Notes: a model not told the origin generated them from the sequence alone. A DNA stretch of 64,000 bases from Bacillus sp. MUM 116 (GCF_001866655.1 NZ_MLYR01000036.1:16147-80146), one strand, 5' to 3'. Shown: positions 9,160 through 19,414, counted from the first letter of the stretch. Numbers and translations are program-made.

Positions 9160-9348
9160 ATGAAAAGCTTTTGGTTTACCTATTTTAGAAACCGATATGT
9201 TTTAAGAACTGGCTTTTTGTAGGCCTTGCCTAAATCTTCAGAGATGCACATTTATAGTGAAGGGATTGTAGGAGAACCTATTGGACAATTTATACTGTCC
9301 CAAAAAATATCAGATCAAATTGTGCCATCAGAGGGTAATATCAATTAA
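9160..9348 (+). pseudogene. Remnant of first gene behind the sigma-54 promoter
   Basis: An excellent GAAGGAGG site leads to ATG 9160, but the frame closes after 20 codons (stop 9220-9222). A second frame (9244-9348, 34 codons, MHIYSEGIVGEPIGQFILSQ to stop) looks like the tail of a protein. The position directly after promoter and ribosome binding site, with only head and tail fragments, suggests that the first operon gene was deleted. The family is not recognised. Confidence 0.4.
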
Positions 9349-9476
9349 ATCATGGTAAAGGAGAAAAAAGTCATGATGGAAGCTAAAAAGAAATTTTGCA
9401 ATGTGTGAAAAGCAATCAATTATTCGAAATCTACTAAATACTGTTGAGAAAAGAAAAAGGGAAAGGAAGTTATATC

Positions 9477-10559
9477 ATGCGTATTGGAATTGACGGTAGA
9501 AAAATACCTGAGGCGAAAGTGAGAGGACCGTTAGGCACTCTCGATCATGCCAAAAGTCTTGGAATGGAAGGTGTGTTTTTCCGAACCATCCTAGATGTAA
9601 GTCCGAATCTTGACAAATCGGTGATCCGTGATGTCCGTCAGCGTGCCGACGAGCTTGGGCTCTATCTTGAAGCAGGTCTTGGCAAGGTAAATCCCTATGC
9701 ACTTCCCGAAACACCGGAGGTGCGAGATATCGGTGATGGGGATACTTTACTCGGTTTTCGGAGAATGATGGAGGCCTGTGCAGAATTCGATATTAATGAA
9801 CTTTGGATTTCCACTGCCGGAATAAAACAACAATACAGAGGGCGATTCACTACAGACCGCTTCAGAACTGATGTTTCTTGGGAAGACCAGCTAGAGGCCA
9901 TACGGCGCTTCATGTTGAAGCTTAAACCCATTGCTTTGGACCTAGGGATCCACTTGAATCTTGAAACACACGAGGAGATTACTACATTTGAAATTCTCCG
10001 CCTTATCGAGTCTGTTGGTGAGGATGTTGTAGGGATTGTCTTTGATACAGGTAACATCCATATTCGGGGTGAGCATCCGGTCTATGCTGCTAAGCGCATT
10101 GCTCCATACGTACGTCAAACCCACCTTAAGGACGCTTATGTTGAACTTATAGAAGATGGTGCATATTACCAGTCACGTATGATTGGATCAGGTCTTGTAG
10201 ATTTTACTGCGGTGCTTACTGAACTGAACAAATATCGCCCTGACCTAAACTTAACAATTGAATGTGATACTCCACGATTGGGTGCGGTAAAAGGTGAGCC
10301 GCACTTTCTAGAACTTTATAACCCAGAATGGATTGCGGGACATCCCGATCTTTCTCGAGAAGAATTTGCCGCATATTTTGAACTCGTTCGTGACTACACT
10401 GAACGTATCCATAAGGGAATGGTCAAGACCTGGCAGCAGCTAAACTCAGAGAACTTTGAATACCCCGAAGCCATCCAGTGTATTGAGTCGTCAAGACAGC
10501 ACATTGAAAATATCTGTCAGGAGATTGGTATCATGAGGGGAGATAGGGCCCATGCTTAA
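9477..10559 (+). CDS. Sugar phosphate isomerase/epimerase-like TIM-barrel protein, copy A
   Basis: 360 residues from ATG 9477, with AAAGGAAG upstream. It belongs to the xylose isomerase-like TIM-barrel group (AP endonuclease 2 fold). Candidate metal ligands are Glu in NLETHEE, Asp in FDTGN, His in THLKD and Glu in TIECD. Such enzymes isomerise, epimerise or dehydrate sugars or sugar-like acids in the cytosol; the substrate is not predictable. It lies downstream of the sigma-54 promoter. A near-identical copy is at 17158-18240 with only scattered substitutions. An upstream GTG-like extension is in frame, but MRIGIDGRKIP is the natural N-terminus. Confidence 0.85.
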   Translation: MRIGIDGRKIPEAKVRGPLGTLDHAKSLGMEGVFFRTILDVSPNLDKSVIRDVRQRADELGLYLEAGLGKVNPYALPETPEVRDIGDGDTLLGFRRMMEACAEFDINELWISTAGIKQQYRGRFTTDRFRTDVSWEDQLEAIRRFMLKLKPIALDLGIHLNLETHEEITTFEILRLIESVGEDVVGIVFDTGNIHIRGEHPVYAAKRIAPYVRQTHLKDAYVELIEDGAYYQSRMIGSGLVDFTAVLTELNKYRPDLNLTIECDTPRLGAVKGEPHFLELYNPEWIAGHPDLSREEFAAYFELVRDYTERIHKGMVKTWQQLNSENFEYPEAIQCIESSRQHIENICQEIGIMRGDRAHA

Positions 10560-10855
10560 CAAGCTCCCTAAGAGAGTCGGGGGATCTCTACGATTCATCA
10601 TTTGATGTCCCGTATTCGTTCTTTTATATCTGCAACTAGTGACTGCCGTGACTCGAAAAGTGGAATTCCCTTCGAGATCCATATTGCCAACTCAGTAATA
10701 TCGATATCTGGATGTATTTCAAACCACCCTTCGTACAGGAACGGTATATCAAGGCATCGACTGGCCGTCCCTGATGGTTCGAATCAGCGCAATTGACCCA
10801 GTTGCCTGGTATTGGGAGGAGATCCATCGCGCTGAACTCCCGTTGTTTACACGAC
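10552..10855 (+). pseudogene. Decayed copy of the second TIM-barrel gene
   Basis: The ATG overlaps the stop of copy A exactly as in the intact pair at 18233. Bases 10552-10610 resemble the start of that gene with indels. Bases 10745-10845 match its C-terminal part (GTATCAAGGCATCGACTGGC, then a block coding for AWYWEEIHRAEL). The middle 600-700 bp are gone. A decayed duplicate. Confidence 0.8.
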
Positions 10856-11039
10856 AAACCAAAATTTTGCAAGACTTAATTAGAATCTATGAAACTTATT
10901 AAATTACGTCATTTTTTTATCGATCCCTTTTAATGCAATAAATGGTTAATGATATTGATTGAGCCGTACGCTTTTAATTCGTTTTTGGATTGTCCCAAAA
11001 CCATATATAGAGAAAATAGAAAATGTGGGGTGTGAAAAG

Positions 11040-12572
11040 ATGGGGAAAAAATTTTCAGTTTTGTTTATTGTTTTTATTCTGATTGTCAGTGTCATTGCCG
11101 GTTGCTCGAGTCAAGCTGGAAATGGTACAACAGGCACAAATAGTACAAAGGATACTCTAACTATTGGAATTCCAGAAGCGCCAGCTTATATGGATCCTCA
11201 GATTCAAGCCACACTTGCGTCATACCGTGTAACAACACAGATTTTTGACAGGCTTGTAGCTCTTGATAATGATATGAAGATTGTTCCTGCACTTGCGGAA
11301 TCTTGGAAAGTAGAAAATCCAACAACTACCGTCTTCCATCTTCGTAAGGGTGTCAAGTTCCACAATGGGGAAGAAATGAAAGCTGAAGATGTTAAATTCA
11401 GTCTTGAACGAGCTATTAAAAGTGATGGCGTAAATTACAATTACCTCATAATCAAGGACATAATTATTGTTGATGATTACACAATTAAGATTGTGACCAA
11501 ACAACCTTTTAATGCTCTATTGTACAGGCTCTCGCTTGATGCAGCAGCAATAGTAAGCAAAAAGGCAGCTACGAGTGATAAAGATTTTAATAAACATCCT
11601 GTTGGCGCTGGTCCATATAAGTTCGTCTCTTGGGATCTGGGCGGAGATGTTGTTCTGGAAGCTTTTCATGATTATTACAGGGGCGAACCTAAAGTTAAGA
11701 AATTGATTTTCAAGAATATTCCTGAAGCAATCAACAGATCGATCGGTCTTGAAACTGGAGAAATTGGCTTAGCTTATGATTTAGGAATTACTGATTTGGA
11801 TAAAGTCAAGAACAACAAAAATCTTAAGGTGGAAGAAGCTGCCAGTACAACAGTATATTATCTTGGATTCAATACCAAAAAGCCTAACCTTGATGATGTT
11901 CGCGTAAGGAAAGCGATCGCCTATGCACTTAACACTAAGGACATTATCGATATCGTTTTTAACGGTACAGCAACTCCGGCCCATAATACGATGCTTCCAC
12001 CGAACCTATTTGGTTCCGCGCCTGATACCGTTACGTATGAATACAATTTAGACAAGGCGAAAAGCTTGCTTGCAGAAGCTGGGCACCCAAATGGGTTTAA
12101 GACAACGCTTTGGGTTCCTGATACCCAGGTTCTAAAAAGTGCTGCAGAAGTAGTTCAGGGGCAACTTAGTAAGATTGGTATTGATGTTGAAGTCAAGTTA
12201 ATGCAGTCAGCTTCATTCTATTCTTCTACAGGAAAGGGTGAACATGACCTGGCCATTATGACAAAAACATCTATCGATCCTGATAGTATGCTCAGAGCCA
12301 TATATCATTCCGAAGCATTTGGACTCTCGGGCAATCGTTCATTCTGGGCAACAAAAGAAGTTGATGCAAAGTTAGATAAAGCAAGTGCGACAACAGATCG
12401 TAACGAGGCTAAGAAACTTTATGCAGAGGTACAGAAAACGGTGGCTGACCAACTTCCGGTTATTCCAATAGCAATTGAGCACATAAATGCCGGAATGCAG
12501 TCAACGGTTAAGGGCTTTAACTTATATCCTGGAAAAACGCATTCCATATATGGTACGTATTTTGAAAAATAA
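11040..12572 (+). CDS. ABC transporter substrate-binding lipoprotein, SBP_bac_5 (peptide/opine/nickel type)
   Basis: 510 residues from ATG 11040. The signal peptide ends in a lipobox (VIAGC, Cys22), so the mature protein is tethered outside the membrane. Family hallmarks are LTIGIPEAPAYMDPQ, the WKVENPTTTVFHLRKGVKFHNGE segment region, and VRKAIAYALNTKDII. It delivers substrate to the two permeases that follow. A 13-bp hairpin at 12585-12614 between this gene and the permeases fits the common excess of binding protein over membrane parts. Genes 11040-16519 form one DppA/OppA-like operon in order A-B-C-D-F. Neighbouring isomerase genes hint at a sugar-amine or opine-like ligand, not a plain peptide. 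Confidence 0.88.
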   Translation: MGKKFSVLFIVFILIVSVIAGCSSQAGNGTTGTNSTKDTLTIGIPEAPAYMDPQIQATLASYRVTTQIFDRLVALDNDMKIVPALAESWKVENPTTTVFHLRKGVKFHNGEEMKAEDVKFSLERAIKSDGVNYNYLIIKDIIIVDDYTIKIVTKQPFNALLYRLSLDAAAIVSKKAATSDKDFNKHPVGAGPYKFVSWDLGGDVVLEAFHDYYRGEPKVKKLIFKNIPEAINRSIGLETGEIGLAYDLGITDLDKVKNNKNLKVEEAASTTVYYLGFNTKKPNLDDVRVRKAIAYALNTKDIIDIVFNGTATPAHNTMLPPNLFGSAPDTVTYEYNLDKAKSLLAEAGHPNGFKTTLWVPDTQVLKSAAEVVQGQLSKIGIDVEVKLMQSASFYSSTGKGEHDLAIMTKTSIDPDSMLRAIYHSEAFGLSGNRSFWATKEVDAKLDKASATTDRNEAKKLYAEVQKTVADQLPVIPIAIEHINAGMQSTVKGFNLYPGKTHSIYGTYFEK

Positions 12573-12584
12573 TTTTTGATTTAG

Positions 12585-12614
12585 GTTTCATGCCGATAAT
12601 CATCGGCATGAAAC
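12585..12614 (+). terminator. Intercistronic hairpin
   Basis: Perfect 13-bp stem (GTTTCATGCCGAT and complement) with a short loop and no T-run. More likely mRNA stabilisation or partial attenuation after the binding-protein gene than full termination. Confidence 0.6.
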
Positions 12615-12684
12615 TTAAAGAAACTGACGGTCTGGTAAAAGCTGATTTTTCAGGAGAGTCAATTAGAAGTTTGGGGGTTGTCAG

Positions 12685-13623
12685 ATGTATAAATTTATTC
12701 TTCGCAGGTTGGCCATGCTGATTCCAGTATTATTGGGGGTAAGTTTTCTTGTTTTTACAATTATGAATCTTACTCCTGGTGATCCTGTTGAGATGTACTT
12801 AGGTGATAACTATACGGCTGAGGCGCATGCTGCCATGACTCACGAACTAGGTCTTGATAAGCCATTTTTTATTCGTTATTTAAACTATATCGGACATGCG
12901 GTTCAAGGTGATTTTGGTATTTCTTATACAACACATCAACCAGTACTTGATGAAATTCTAGCAAGATTTCCTAGTACCCTCATTCTTGCCATCTCTGCGC
13001 TAATTTTTGCTATTGTGGTAGGTGTTGTGTTAGGGACAATTTCAGCAGCAAAGCAATATTCCGCATTTGATTCAGCATCGACGTTTTCTGCTTTAATAGG
13101 AGTTTCAATGCCTAACTTTTGGTTAGGGCTAATGTTAATCATAATATTTGCTGCAGGTTTAGGATGGTTTCCATCTTCAGAATTCAGTGGGATAAAGTCC
13201 TTGATCCTTCCGGCAATTGCTTTAGGCACTAACTCACTTGCCATAATTACACGAATGACACGTTCTTCCCTGTTGGAAACGATTAGGCAGGACTATGTCA
13301 GAACAGCACGTGCCAAGGGAGTCAAGGAGTATAAAGTAATTATTAAACATGCGCTTCGCAATGCGATGATACCAATCATTACCATATCAGGGTTGCAGTT
13401 TGGTTTTCTTATTAGCGGCGCTGTGGTAGTAGAGACCGTTTTTTCATGGCCTGGAATTGGAAGGCTTCTTGTTGAAACAATAAAATTAAAAGATATACCT
13501 GTTGTATTAGCACTTGTCCTTATGAAAGCAGTAATGTTTACGGTTATTAATCTTACCACTGATATCCTGTACGCATTTTTTGATCCCCGTATTAGGGCAC
13601 AGTACAAGGCGAGGAAGGTGTAG
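12685..13623 (+). CDS. ABC transporter permease, DppB/OppB type
   Basis: 312 residues with six membrane segments. The N-terminal MYKFILRRLAMLIPVLLGVSFLVF and NLTPGDPV are typical of DppB. The EAA-type cytoplasmic loop is seen at RTARAKGVKEYKVIIKHALR. It forms half of the membrane channel with the next gene. Only three bases separate it from that gene. Confidence 0.92.
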   Translation: MYKFILRRLAMLIPVLLGVSFLVFTIMNLTPGDPVEMYLGDNYTAEAHAAMTHELGLDKPFFIRYLNYIGHAVQGDFGISYTTHQPVLDEILARFPSTLILAISALIFAIVVGVVLGTISAAKQYSAFDSASTFSALIGVSMPNFWLGLMLIIIFAAGLGWFPSSEFSGIKSLILPAIALGTNSLAIITRMTRSSLLETIRQDYVRTARAKGVKEYKVIIKHALRNAMIPIITISGLQFGFLISGAVVVETVFSWPGIGRLLVETIKLKDIPVVLALVLMKAVMFTVINLTTDILYAFFDPRIRAQYKARKV

Positions 13624-13626
13624 AGG

Positions 13627-14535
13627 ATGAATACAACAATAATACCAAGAAAGAACAATAAATTTGAACTAATACCGGAAAAGAAAAAAAAATCCGAGTT
13701 GGTTTCTATCTGGAAACGATTAAAGAAGAATAAACTGGCCATTGCTGGCTTAGTAATATTAACCCTAATCAGTCTTTTGGCTGTTTTTGCAAATGTTTTA
13801 TTTGATTATAAGACAGTAGTAATTCAACAAAATGCCGCAGAGAGGCTGCGACCACCCTCTGCAAGCCATTGGCTTGGGACTGATGAATTAGGCAGAGATA
13901 TTCTTGCAAGAATCGTTCATGGAGCGAGAGTTTCAATTCCTATTTCGCTTGCGACTATTCTAATTGCTACGGTTGTAGGTGGTATTATTGGGGCAATTTC
14001 CGGTTATGTAGGTAAAACGACCGACAACATTATTATGCGAATCATGGATATTTTTCTTGCCATCCCCGGCATTTTGTTATCTATTGCAATTGTAGCTGCG
14101 CTTGGCCCAAGCATGAGGAATTTGTTGATTGCTATAAGTATAGCGAATATTCCTCCATTTGCTCGAATCGTAAGAGCTTCTGTTCTGTCCATTCGTAACG
14201 AAGAGTTTATTGAAGCGGCCAGAGCAATTGGTGCAAATGATGTAAGAATTATTTTTAAACACATCATTCCCAATTCTATGGCTCCAGTAATTGTTCAAGC
14301 AACTTTGTGTATCGCTGGTTCGATATTAGAAATTGCCGCCCTAAGCTTCATCGGCCTCGGCATTCAGCCTCCTGCTCCTGAATGGGGCGCCATGCTCAGC
14401 GGCGGTCGGCAGTATATTCGATATGCATGGTGGATTTGTGTTTTCCCTGGTATAGCGATTATGTTAACCATTCTTTCTCTCAATCTACTTGGGGATGGAT
14501 TGCGTGATGCATTGGACCCTAAATTGAAAAATTAG
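13627..14535 (+). CDS. ABC transporter permease, DppC/OppC type
   Basis: 302 residues. A cytoplasmic N-terminus (WKRLKKNKLAIAGL) precedes the first helix. HWLGTDELGRDILARIVHGA and the EAA loop EAARAIGANDVRIIFKHIIP are DppC hallmarks. It partners the DppB-like permease just upstream. ATG is preceded by AGAGG. Confidence 0.92.
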   Translation: MNTTIIPRKNNKFELIPEKKKKSELVSIWKRLKKNKLAIAGLVILTLISLLAVFANVLFDYKTVVIQQNAAERLRPPSASHWLGTDELGRDILARIVHGARVSIPISLATILIATVVGGIIGAISGYVGKTTDNIIMRIMDIFLAIPGILLSIAIVAALGPSMRNLLIAISIANIPPFARIVRASVLSIRNEEFIEAARAIGANDVRIIFKHIIPNSMAPVIVQATLCIAGSILEIAALSFIGLGIQPPAPEWGAMLSGGRQYIRYAWWICVFPGIAIMLTILSLNLLGDGLRDALDPKLKN

Positions 14536-14544
14536 GAGGTAACT

Positions 14545-15558
14545 ATGACTGGCAGCAAACTACTAGAAATCAAGAATCTTAATGTTGAGTATAGAACTGA
14601 TGATGAAATCGTTTATGCAGTTAACTCCCTTGATTTGAGATTAAATTCCGGAGAAAGCCTTGGTCTGGTGGGGGAGACAGGCGCGGGTAAAACCACAACA
14701 GCACTCAGCATTTTGAAGCTTGTTGCTGACCCACCGGGCAAGATAACTAGCGGTGAAATTCTTTTTGAGGGTGAAGACCTTCTTAAAGCAAAAAAGGATT
14801 TCCTGCGTCAAATCCGAGGAAATAAAATATCAATGATTTTTCAAGATCCTATGACTAGCCTTAATCCTGTTTATTCCGTTGGCGACCAAATTGCGGAAGT
14901 GATTCATCTCCATGAGAAATGCAGCAAAGCCGAGGCGCAGCAAAAGGCTGCTGATATGTTGGAAATGGTCGGTATTCCTAAGGATCGGTATGATGAATAT
15001 CCACATCAATTTTCAGGGGGAATGAAGCAGCGTGTTGTCATCGCCATGAGTATCGCATGTTCGCCAAAACTTATCTTGGCGGATGAACCAACGACAGCGC
15101 TTGATGTAACGATTCAAGCACAGGTGCTGGAATTGATGAATGATTTGAAAGTTAAGTTCAACACTTCGCTGCTTCTCATTACGCATGACCTTGGTGTTGT
15201 TGCTCAGATATGTGACAGAGTCGCAATTATGTATGCAGGTGAGATTGTGGAAATCGGAACGGTTGAGGAAGTTTTTGAACATCCAAAACACCCGTATACT
15301 ATAGGGCTTTTTAAATCAATTCCTACGCTGGATGATAAGGTTGATAGGTTAAAGCCGATAAAAGGGCAGATGCCGGATCCTACTAACTTGCCGTCCGGTT
15401 GTTCATTCCATCCACGTTGCCCCTACATGGATGAAGCTTGTTCGAAAACGGAACTAGCGATGACTAATGTCTCAGGCACTCATTCAGTGAAATGTCTTAT
15501 TCATGAGGGCAAGGTTAAGTCTTATGAGTTTTTGGAGGAAGTCACATATGGCAGATAA
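14545..15558 (+). CDS. ABC transporter ATPase, DppD/OppD type
   Basis: 337 residues. Walker [10 protein letters not shown], signature FSGGMKQR, Walker [13 protein letters not shown], and the Cys-containing oligopeptide-transporter C-terminal domain ([11 protein letters not shown]). AGGAGG precedes the ATG. It overlaps the next ATPase gene by 11 bases, suggesting coupled translation. It would pair with the DppF-like subunit. Confidence 0.93.
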   Translation: MTGSKLLEIKNLNVEYRTDDEIVYAVNSLDLRLNSGESLGLVGETGAGKTTTALSILKLVADPPGKITSGEILFEGEDLLKAKKDFLRQIRGNKISMIFQDPMTSLNPVYSVGDQIAEVIHLHEKCSKAEAQQKAADMLEMVGIPKDRYDEYPHQFSGGMKQRVVIAMSIACSPKLILADEPTTALDVTIQAQVLELMNDLKVKFNTSLLLITHDLGVVAQICDRVAIMYAGEIVEIGTVEEVFEHPKHPYTIGLFKSIPTLDDKVDRLKPIKGQMPDPTNLPSGCSFHPRCPYMDEACSKTELAMTNVSGTHSVKCLIHEGKVKSYEFLEEVTYGR

Positions 15559-16519
15559 TATTCTGGAAGTTAGGAACCTTAAAAAGTATTTTAAATCGAA
15601 TAACGGAACTCTTCATGCAGTTGATGATGTCTCTTTCAGTATTCAGCGCGGGCAAACATTGGGGCTTGTAGGAGAATCTGGTTGTGGAAAGTCAACAATT
15701 GGCCGCTTAATACTAGGGCTCCATCAGGCGACAAGTGGGGAAATTCTCTTCAATGGGCAAGACATCTGTAAAATGAATAAGGCGCAAATTCATGATTTAC
15801 GAAAAGATCTTCAAATTATTTTTCAGGACCCGTTTGCCTCTCTGAATCCGAGGATGTCCATTGGTGAAATTATTGGAGAACCGCTTTTAATCCATAAAAA
15901 AGTAAAGCGGAGGGCGGAGCTTGATTCCGAAATCAGGCGCTTAATGGATGTTGTTGGATTGAGTAAAAGATTTATAAATTCCTATCCCCATGAACTCGAT
16001 GGGGGACGGCGCCAGCGTGTTGGAATAGCAAGGGCACTTTCCTTGAATCCACAGTTCATTGTTTGCGATGAACCAGTATCTTCTTTGGATGTTTCTATTC
16101 AGGCCCAAGTTCTGAATTTGCTTAAGGATCTGCAGGATGAATATGGTCTGACTTATCTTTTTATCACCCATGACTTATCTGTCGTAAAATACTTTTCAGA
16201 CAAGATAGCGGTAATGTATCTTGGACAACTTGTTGAAATTTCAGAATCCGATGAATTGTTTAAAAAGACGATTCATCCCTATTCACAAGCATTGCTTTCT
16301 GCAATACCAGTCCCAAACATACGCCAAAAGATGCAGCGTGTAAAACTTATTGGTGAACTTACAAGTCCAATTGATCCTGAACTTGGTTGTAGGTTTGCAA
16401 AACGATGTTTGTACAGTCAGTCAAAATGTGTAGGACAAGATCTAGAGCTCAAGGATTTTGGAAATAGTCATTTGTGCAAATGTTGCAGATCCGATGAGTT
16501 ACTAAATACAACATTATAG
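15548..16519 (+). CDS. ABC transporter ATPase, DppF/OppF type
   Basis: 323 residues from ATG 15548, chosen because TTGGAGGA sits before it; an upstream in-frame start would lie deep in the previous gene. Walker [10 protein letters not shown], signature [10 protein letters not shown] (a DppF variant of LSGGQ), Walker [13 protein letters not shown], and a C-terminal cysteine cluster. Last gene of the transporter operon. No clear terminator follows. Confidence 0.93.
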   Translation: MADNILEVRNLKKYFKSNNGTLHAVDDVSFSIQRGQTLGLVGESGCGKSTIGRLILGLHQATSGEILFNGQDICKMNKAQIHDLRKDLQIIFQDPFASLNPRMSIGEIIGEPLLIHKKVKRRAELDSEIRRLMDVVGLSKRFINSYPHELDGGRRQRVGIARALSLNPQFIVCDEPVSSLDVSIQAQVLNLLKDLQDEYGLTYLFITHDLSVVKYFSDKIAVMYLGQLVEISESDELFKKTIHPYSQALLSAIPVPNIRQKMQRVKLIGELTSPIDPELGCRFAKRCLYSQSKCVGQDLELKDFGNSHLCKCCRSDELLNTTL

Positions 16520-17157
16520 CAGTTTCTTTCATTATGATTAAATAAAAAAATATATATAGCACTTTCGACATCAGAAATTTATACAAATTTTACAAATGAA
16601 AATATTTCAGGTTTTATAGAAAAAATAAAATAGGCAACAAAGGAAATTTTAAGTAAAAATCGGATATTCGTATCCCTTTAGCCAAAACGTAAACTCCTTT
16701 ATGATTAATAAAAAAATTGGGTCGTAAACAAGAATAATTGAGAATCAGCGTCACATTTATAATTTTTTTTCAAACCGGAATCTTTGATTTCCTTTGTTTC
16801 TTTACACTCGGCACAACACAAATGGGGCGACGGTTTCTTTAATATCTCATTAAGTTTTTAGGTGGATGTTTTCGTTATTACCATAAGTAAGGAAGAGTAT
16901 TAAATGAAAGAGCTCTGAGTTCTTAGATGATAAAGATAGAACCGGAATATTTACTTTACCCTTAGGTTCCAGCAGCGATGGAAAATTAAGGGTACTAGAT
17001 ACATCCAAACTTCACATTGCCACTTTATCATATGTGTGCAGGGCACGTAGCAGTAGTTGGCAATAATATGGAAACGTCGTTGTCAATATTTCCGCGAATA
17101 ATATTCTGAATATACTAAATATTGTTGAGAAGTGAAGAAGGGAAAGGAGTTATATCA
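16520..17157. other. Intergenic with possible coding remnant
   Basis: No complete gene. A start-less frame at 16926-17066 (46 codons; contains TGIFTLPLGSSSDGKL) reads like the tail of a protein but is not recognised. Just before the next ATG, from about 17108, the sequence again resembles that upstream of the first TIM-barrel gene, so the duplication includes the ribosome binding region. Confidence 0.4.
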
Positions 17158-18240
17158 ATGCGTATTGGAATTGACGGTAGAAAAATACCTGAGGCGAAAG
17201 TGAGAGGACCGTTAGGCACTCTCGATCATGCCAAAAGTCTTGGAATGGAAGGTGTGTTTTTCCGAACCATCCTAGATGTAAGTCCGAATCTTGACAAATC
17301 GGTGATCCGTGATGTCCGTCGGCGTGCCGACGAGCTCGGGCTCTATCTTGAAGCAGGACTTGGCAAGGTAAATCCCTTTGCACTTCCCGAAACACCGGAG
17401 GTGCGAGAAATCGGTGATGGGGATACTTTATTCGGTTTTCGGAGAATGATGGAGGCCTGTGCAGAATTCGATATTAATGAACTTTGGATTTCCACTGCCG
17501 GAATAAAACAACAATACAGAGGGCGATTCACTACAGACCGCTTTAGAACTGATGTTTCCTGGGAAGACCAACTAGAGGCCACACGACGCTTCATGTTGAA
17601 GCTTAAGCCCATTGCTTTGGACCTAGGGATCCACTTGAATCTTGAAACACACGAGGAGATTACTACATTTGAAATTCTCCGCCTTATCGAGTCTGTTGGT
17701 GAGGATGTTGTAGGGATTGTCTTTGATACAGGTAACATCCATATTCGGGGTGAGCATCCGGTCTATGCTGCTAAGCGCATTGCTCCATACGTACGTCAAA
17801 CCCACCTTAAGGACGCTTATGTTGAACTTATAGAAGATGGTGCATATTACCAGTCACGTATGATTGGATCAGGTCTTGTCGATTTTACTGCGGTGCTTAC
17901 TGAACTGAACAAATATCGCCCTGACCTTAACGTAACAATTGAATGTGATCCTCCACGATTGGGAGTGGATAAAGGTGAGCCTCACCTTATTGAATTTTAT
18001 AACCCAGAATGGATTGCGGGACATCCCTACCTTTCACGAGAAGAATTTGCCGCATATTTTGAACTCGTTCGTGACTACACTGAACGTATCCGTAAGGGAA
18101 TGGTCAAAACCTGGCAGCAGCTAAACTCAGAGAAATTTGAGTACCCCGAAGCCATCCAGTGTATTGAGTCATCAAGACAGTACATTGAAAATATCTGTAA
18201 GGAGATTGGTATCACGAGAGGAGATAAGGCCCATGTTTAA
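17158..18240 (+). CDS. Sugar phosphate isomerase/epimerase-like TIM-barrel protein, copy B
   Basis: 360 residues, nearly identical to the gene at 9477. Differences are scattered, for example PFALPETPEVREI against PYALPETPEVRDI. The same candidate metal ligands are kept. AAAGGAG precedes the ATG. Its stop overlaps the start of the next gene (ATGTTTAA), so the pair is translationally coupled. This copy keeps its intact partner and is probably the functional unit. Read-through from the transporter operon is possible since no terminator is seen between them. Confidence 0.85.
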   Translation: MRIGIDGRKIPEAKVRGPLGTLDHAKSLGMEGVFFRTILDVSPNLDKSVIRDVRRRADELGLYLEAGLGKVNPFALPETPEVREIGDGDTLFGFRRMMEACAEFDINELWISTAGIKQQYRGRFTTDRFRTDVSWEDQLEATRRFMLKLKPIALDLGIHLNLETHEEITTFEILRLIESVGEDVVGIVFDTGNIHIRGEHPVYAAKRIAPYVRQTHLKDAYVELIEDGAYYQSRMIGSGLVDFTAVLTELNKYRPDLNVTIECDPPRLGVDKGEPHLIEFYNPEWIAGHPYLSREEFAAYFELVRDYTERIRKGMVKTWQQLNSEKFEYPEAIQCIESSRQYIENICKEIGITRGDKAHV

Positions 18241-19231
18241 CAAGTTCCCTAATAGAGTCGGGATCTTCGCGAAGGATCTCTGCGGTTTATCGTTTGATGT
18301 ACGGAATTCGATTCAGGAGGCATTCCATCATGGGCTGAAAGGTTCTTTTATTGGGACTGCCCTCAATGCCAGTCAAACATTGGATCAGTGTGAATTGGAG
18401 GATATCCGGCAAGTCGCACAGGAATCAGGTATTACGCTTGGACTCCAGATTGGGATGCTTAATCCCTATCAGCCTGAACGATCCTCCGATGCATTGGAAG
18501 TCGGAAACGGGGACCTTGCAAAAGGATTGCTTAAGTTGACGGAGGCAGCTCTCCAGCTAGGACAACCTAATGTGATGCTGGTTGTTGGTAAAGAAGAGGA
18601 CCGTTTTAATCGTTCAGTGGCTTGGTCCGATCAATTAGCAGAGGTCGCCTCTTTCTTGAAACGACTTGAACCCGACCTCCGTTCGCTAGGGGCACGTGTG
18701 CTCATCAAGACTCACGAGGAAATCACTTCTTGGGAGGTTCGTCGACTACTAGAAGTACTCGATTCCAATCTTTTCGGCGTTGCATTCGATCCCGTGAATC
18801 TTATCGTGCGCATGGAGGATCCGATTGCAGCAGCAGACCGTCTTGCCGGTCTCATTTGGCAAGTCCACGTTGACGATGCACGTCTCTTGTGGAATGGTCG
18901 AGGCTACTCCCGATTACTCTGCCCATTGGGTAATGGGTGTATCGACTGGCCGGCCTTGATGGCTCGAATCAGCGCAAGTGACCCAGATGCCTGGTATTGG
19001 GGGGAGATACATCGCGCTGAACTTGATATACCGTTCCTGAACGAGGGCTGGTTCGACACACATCCCGATAACGAAATTGCTGAGGTGGCGACTTGGATTT
19101 CGAAAGGAATGCCGCTGTCCGAGTCGCCACTGTCCCTTGTGGGAGATATAGATGAAAGAATTCGCGCTGTTACTAGGCACTTACTCGATGGTGATGCACG
19201 GTTGAGAGATATGCATATCCCTCAGGTATAA
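18233..19231 (+). CDS. Second TIM-barrel isomerase-like protein (paralogue of its neighbour)
   Basis: 332 residues from ATG 18233, with AGAGGAG upstream. It is a distant paralogue of the preceding gene: KTHEEITSWEVRRLLE, FDPVN, VHVDD and WGEIH align with that protein's metal-ligand motifs. The two products may form a hetero-oligomer or catalyse consecutive steps. It ends before a terminator at 19386-19414. An earlier in-frame start at 18137 would lie within the upstream gene and is rejected. Confidence 0.82.
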   Translation: MFNKFPNRVGIFAKDLCGLSFDVRNSIQEAFHHGLKGSFIGTALNASQTLDQCELEDIRQVAQESGITLGLQIGMLNPYQPERSSDALEVGNGDLAKGLLKLTEAALQLGQPNVMLVVGKEEDRFNRSVAWSDQLAEVASFLKRLEPDLRSLGARVLIKTHEEITSWEVRRLLEVLDSNLFGVAFDPVNLIVRMEDPIAAADRLAGLIWQVHVDDARLLWNGRGYSRLLCPLGNGCIDWPALMARISASDPDAWYWGEIHRAELDIPFLNEGWFDTHPDNEIAEVATWISKGMPLSESPLSLVGDIDERIRAVTRHLLDGDARLRDMHIPQV

Positions 19232-19385
19232 CATTTGGCTTTCGATGAGGGGTATAACGAAGTGTGTTTTCTTTCCTTTATTGAAAGCGTCAATACACTT
19301 TTTGGAGTTACGATTCGATTGGAAATTTTATACTCTACCACGTCTTTAAGGCGTTGCAAGTATCATGCACTTATAGGGCTAAATC

Positions 19386-19414
19386 AAACCACCTGTTGAA
19401 TGAACAGGTGGTTT
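19386..19414 (+). terminator. Terminator of the TIM-barrel pair
   Basis: Perfect 12-bp stem AAACCACCTGTT / AACAGGTGGTTT with five-base loop. Confidence 0.7.

Noticed and set aside
16520..17157. A second sigma-54 promoter before TIM-barrel copy B
   Set aside because: No TGGCAC-N5-TTGC match on the plus strand; the nearest candidates lack the GG or GC pair.
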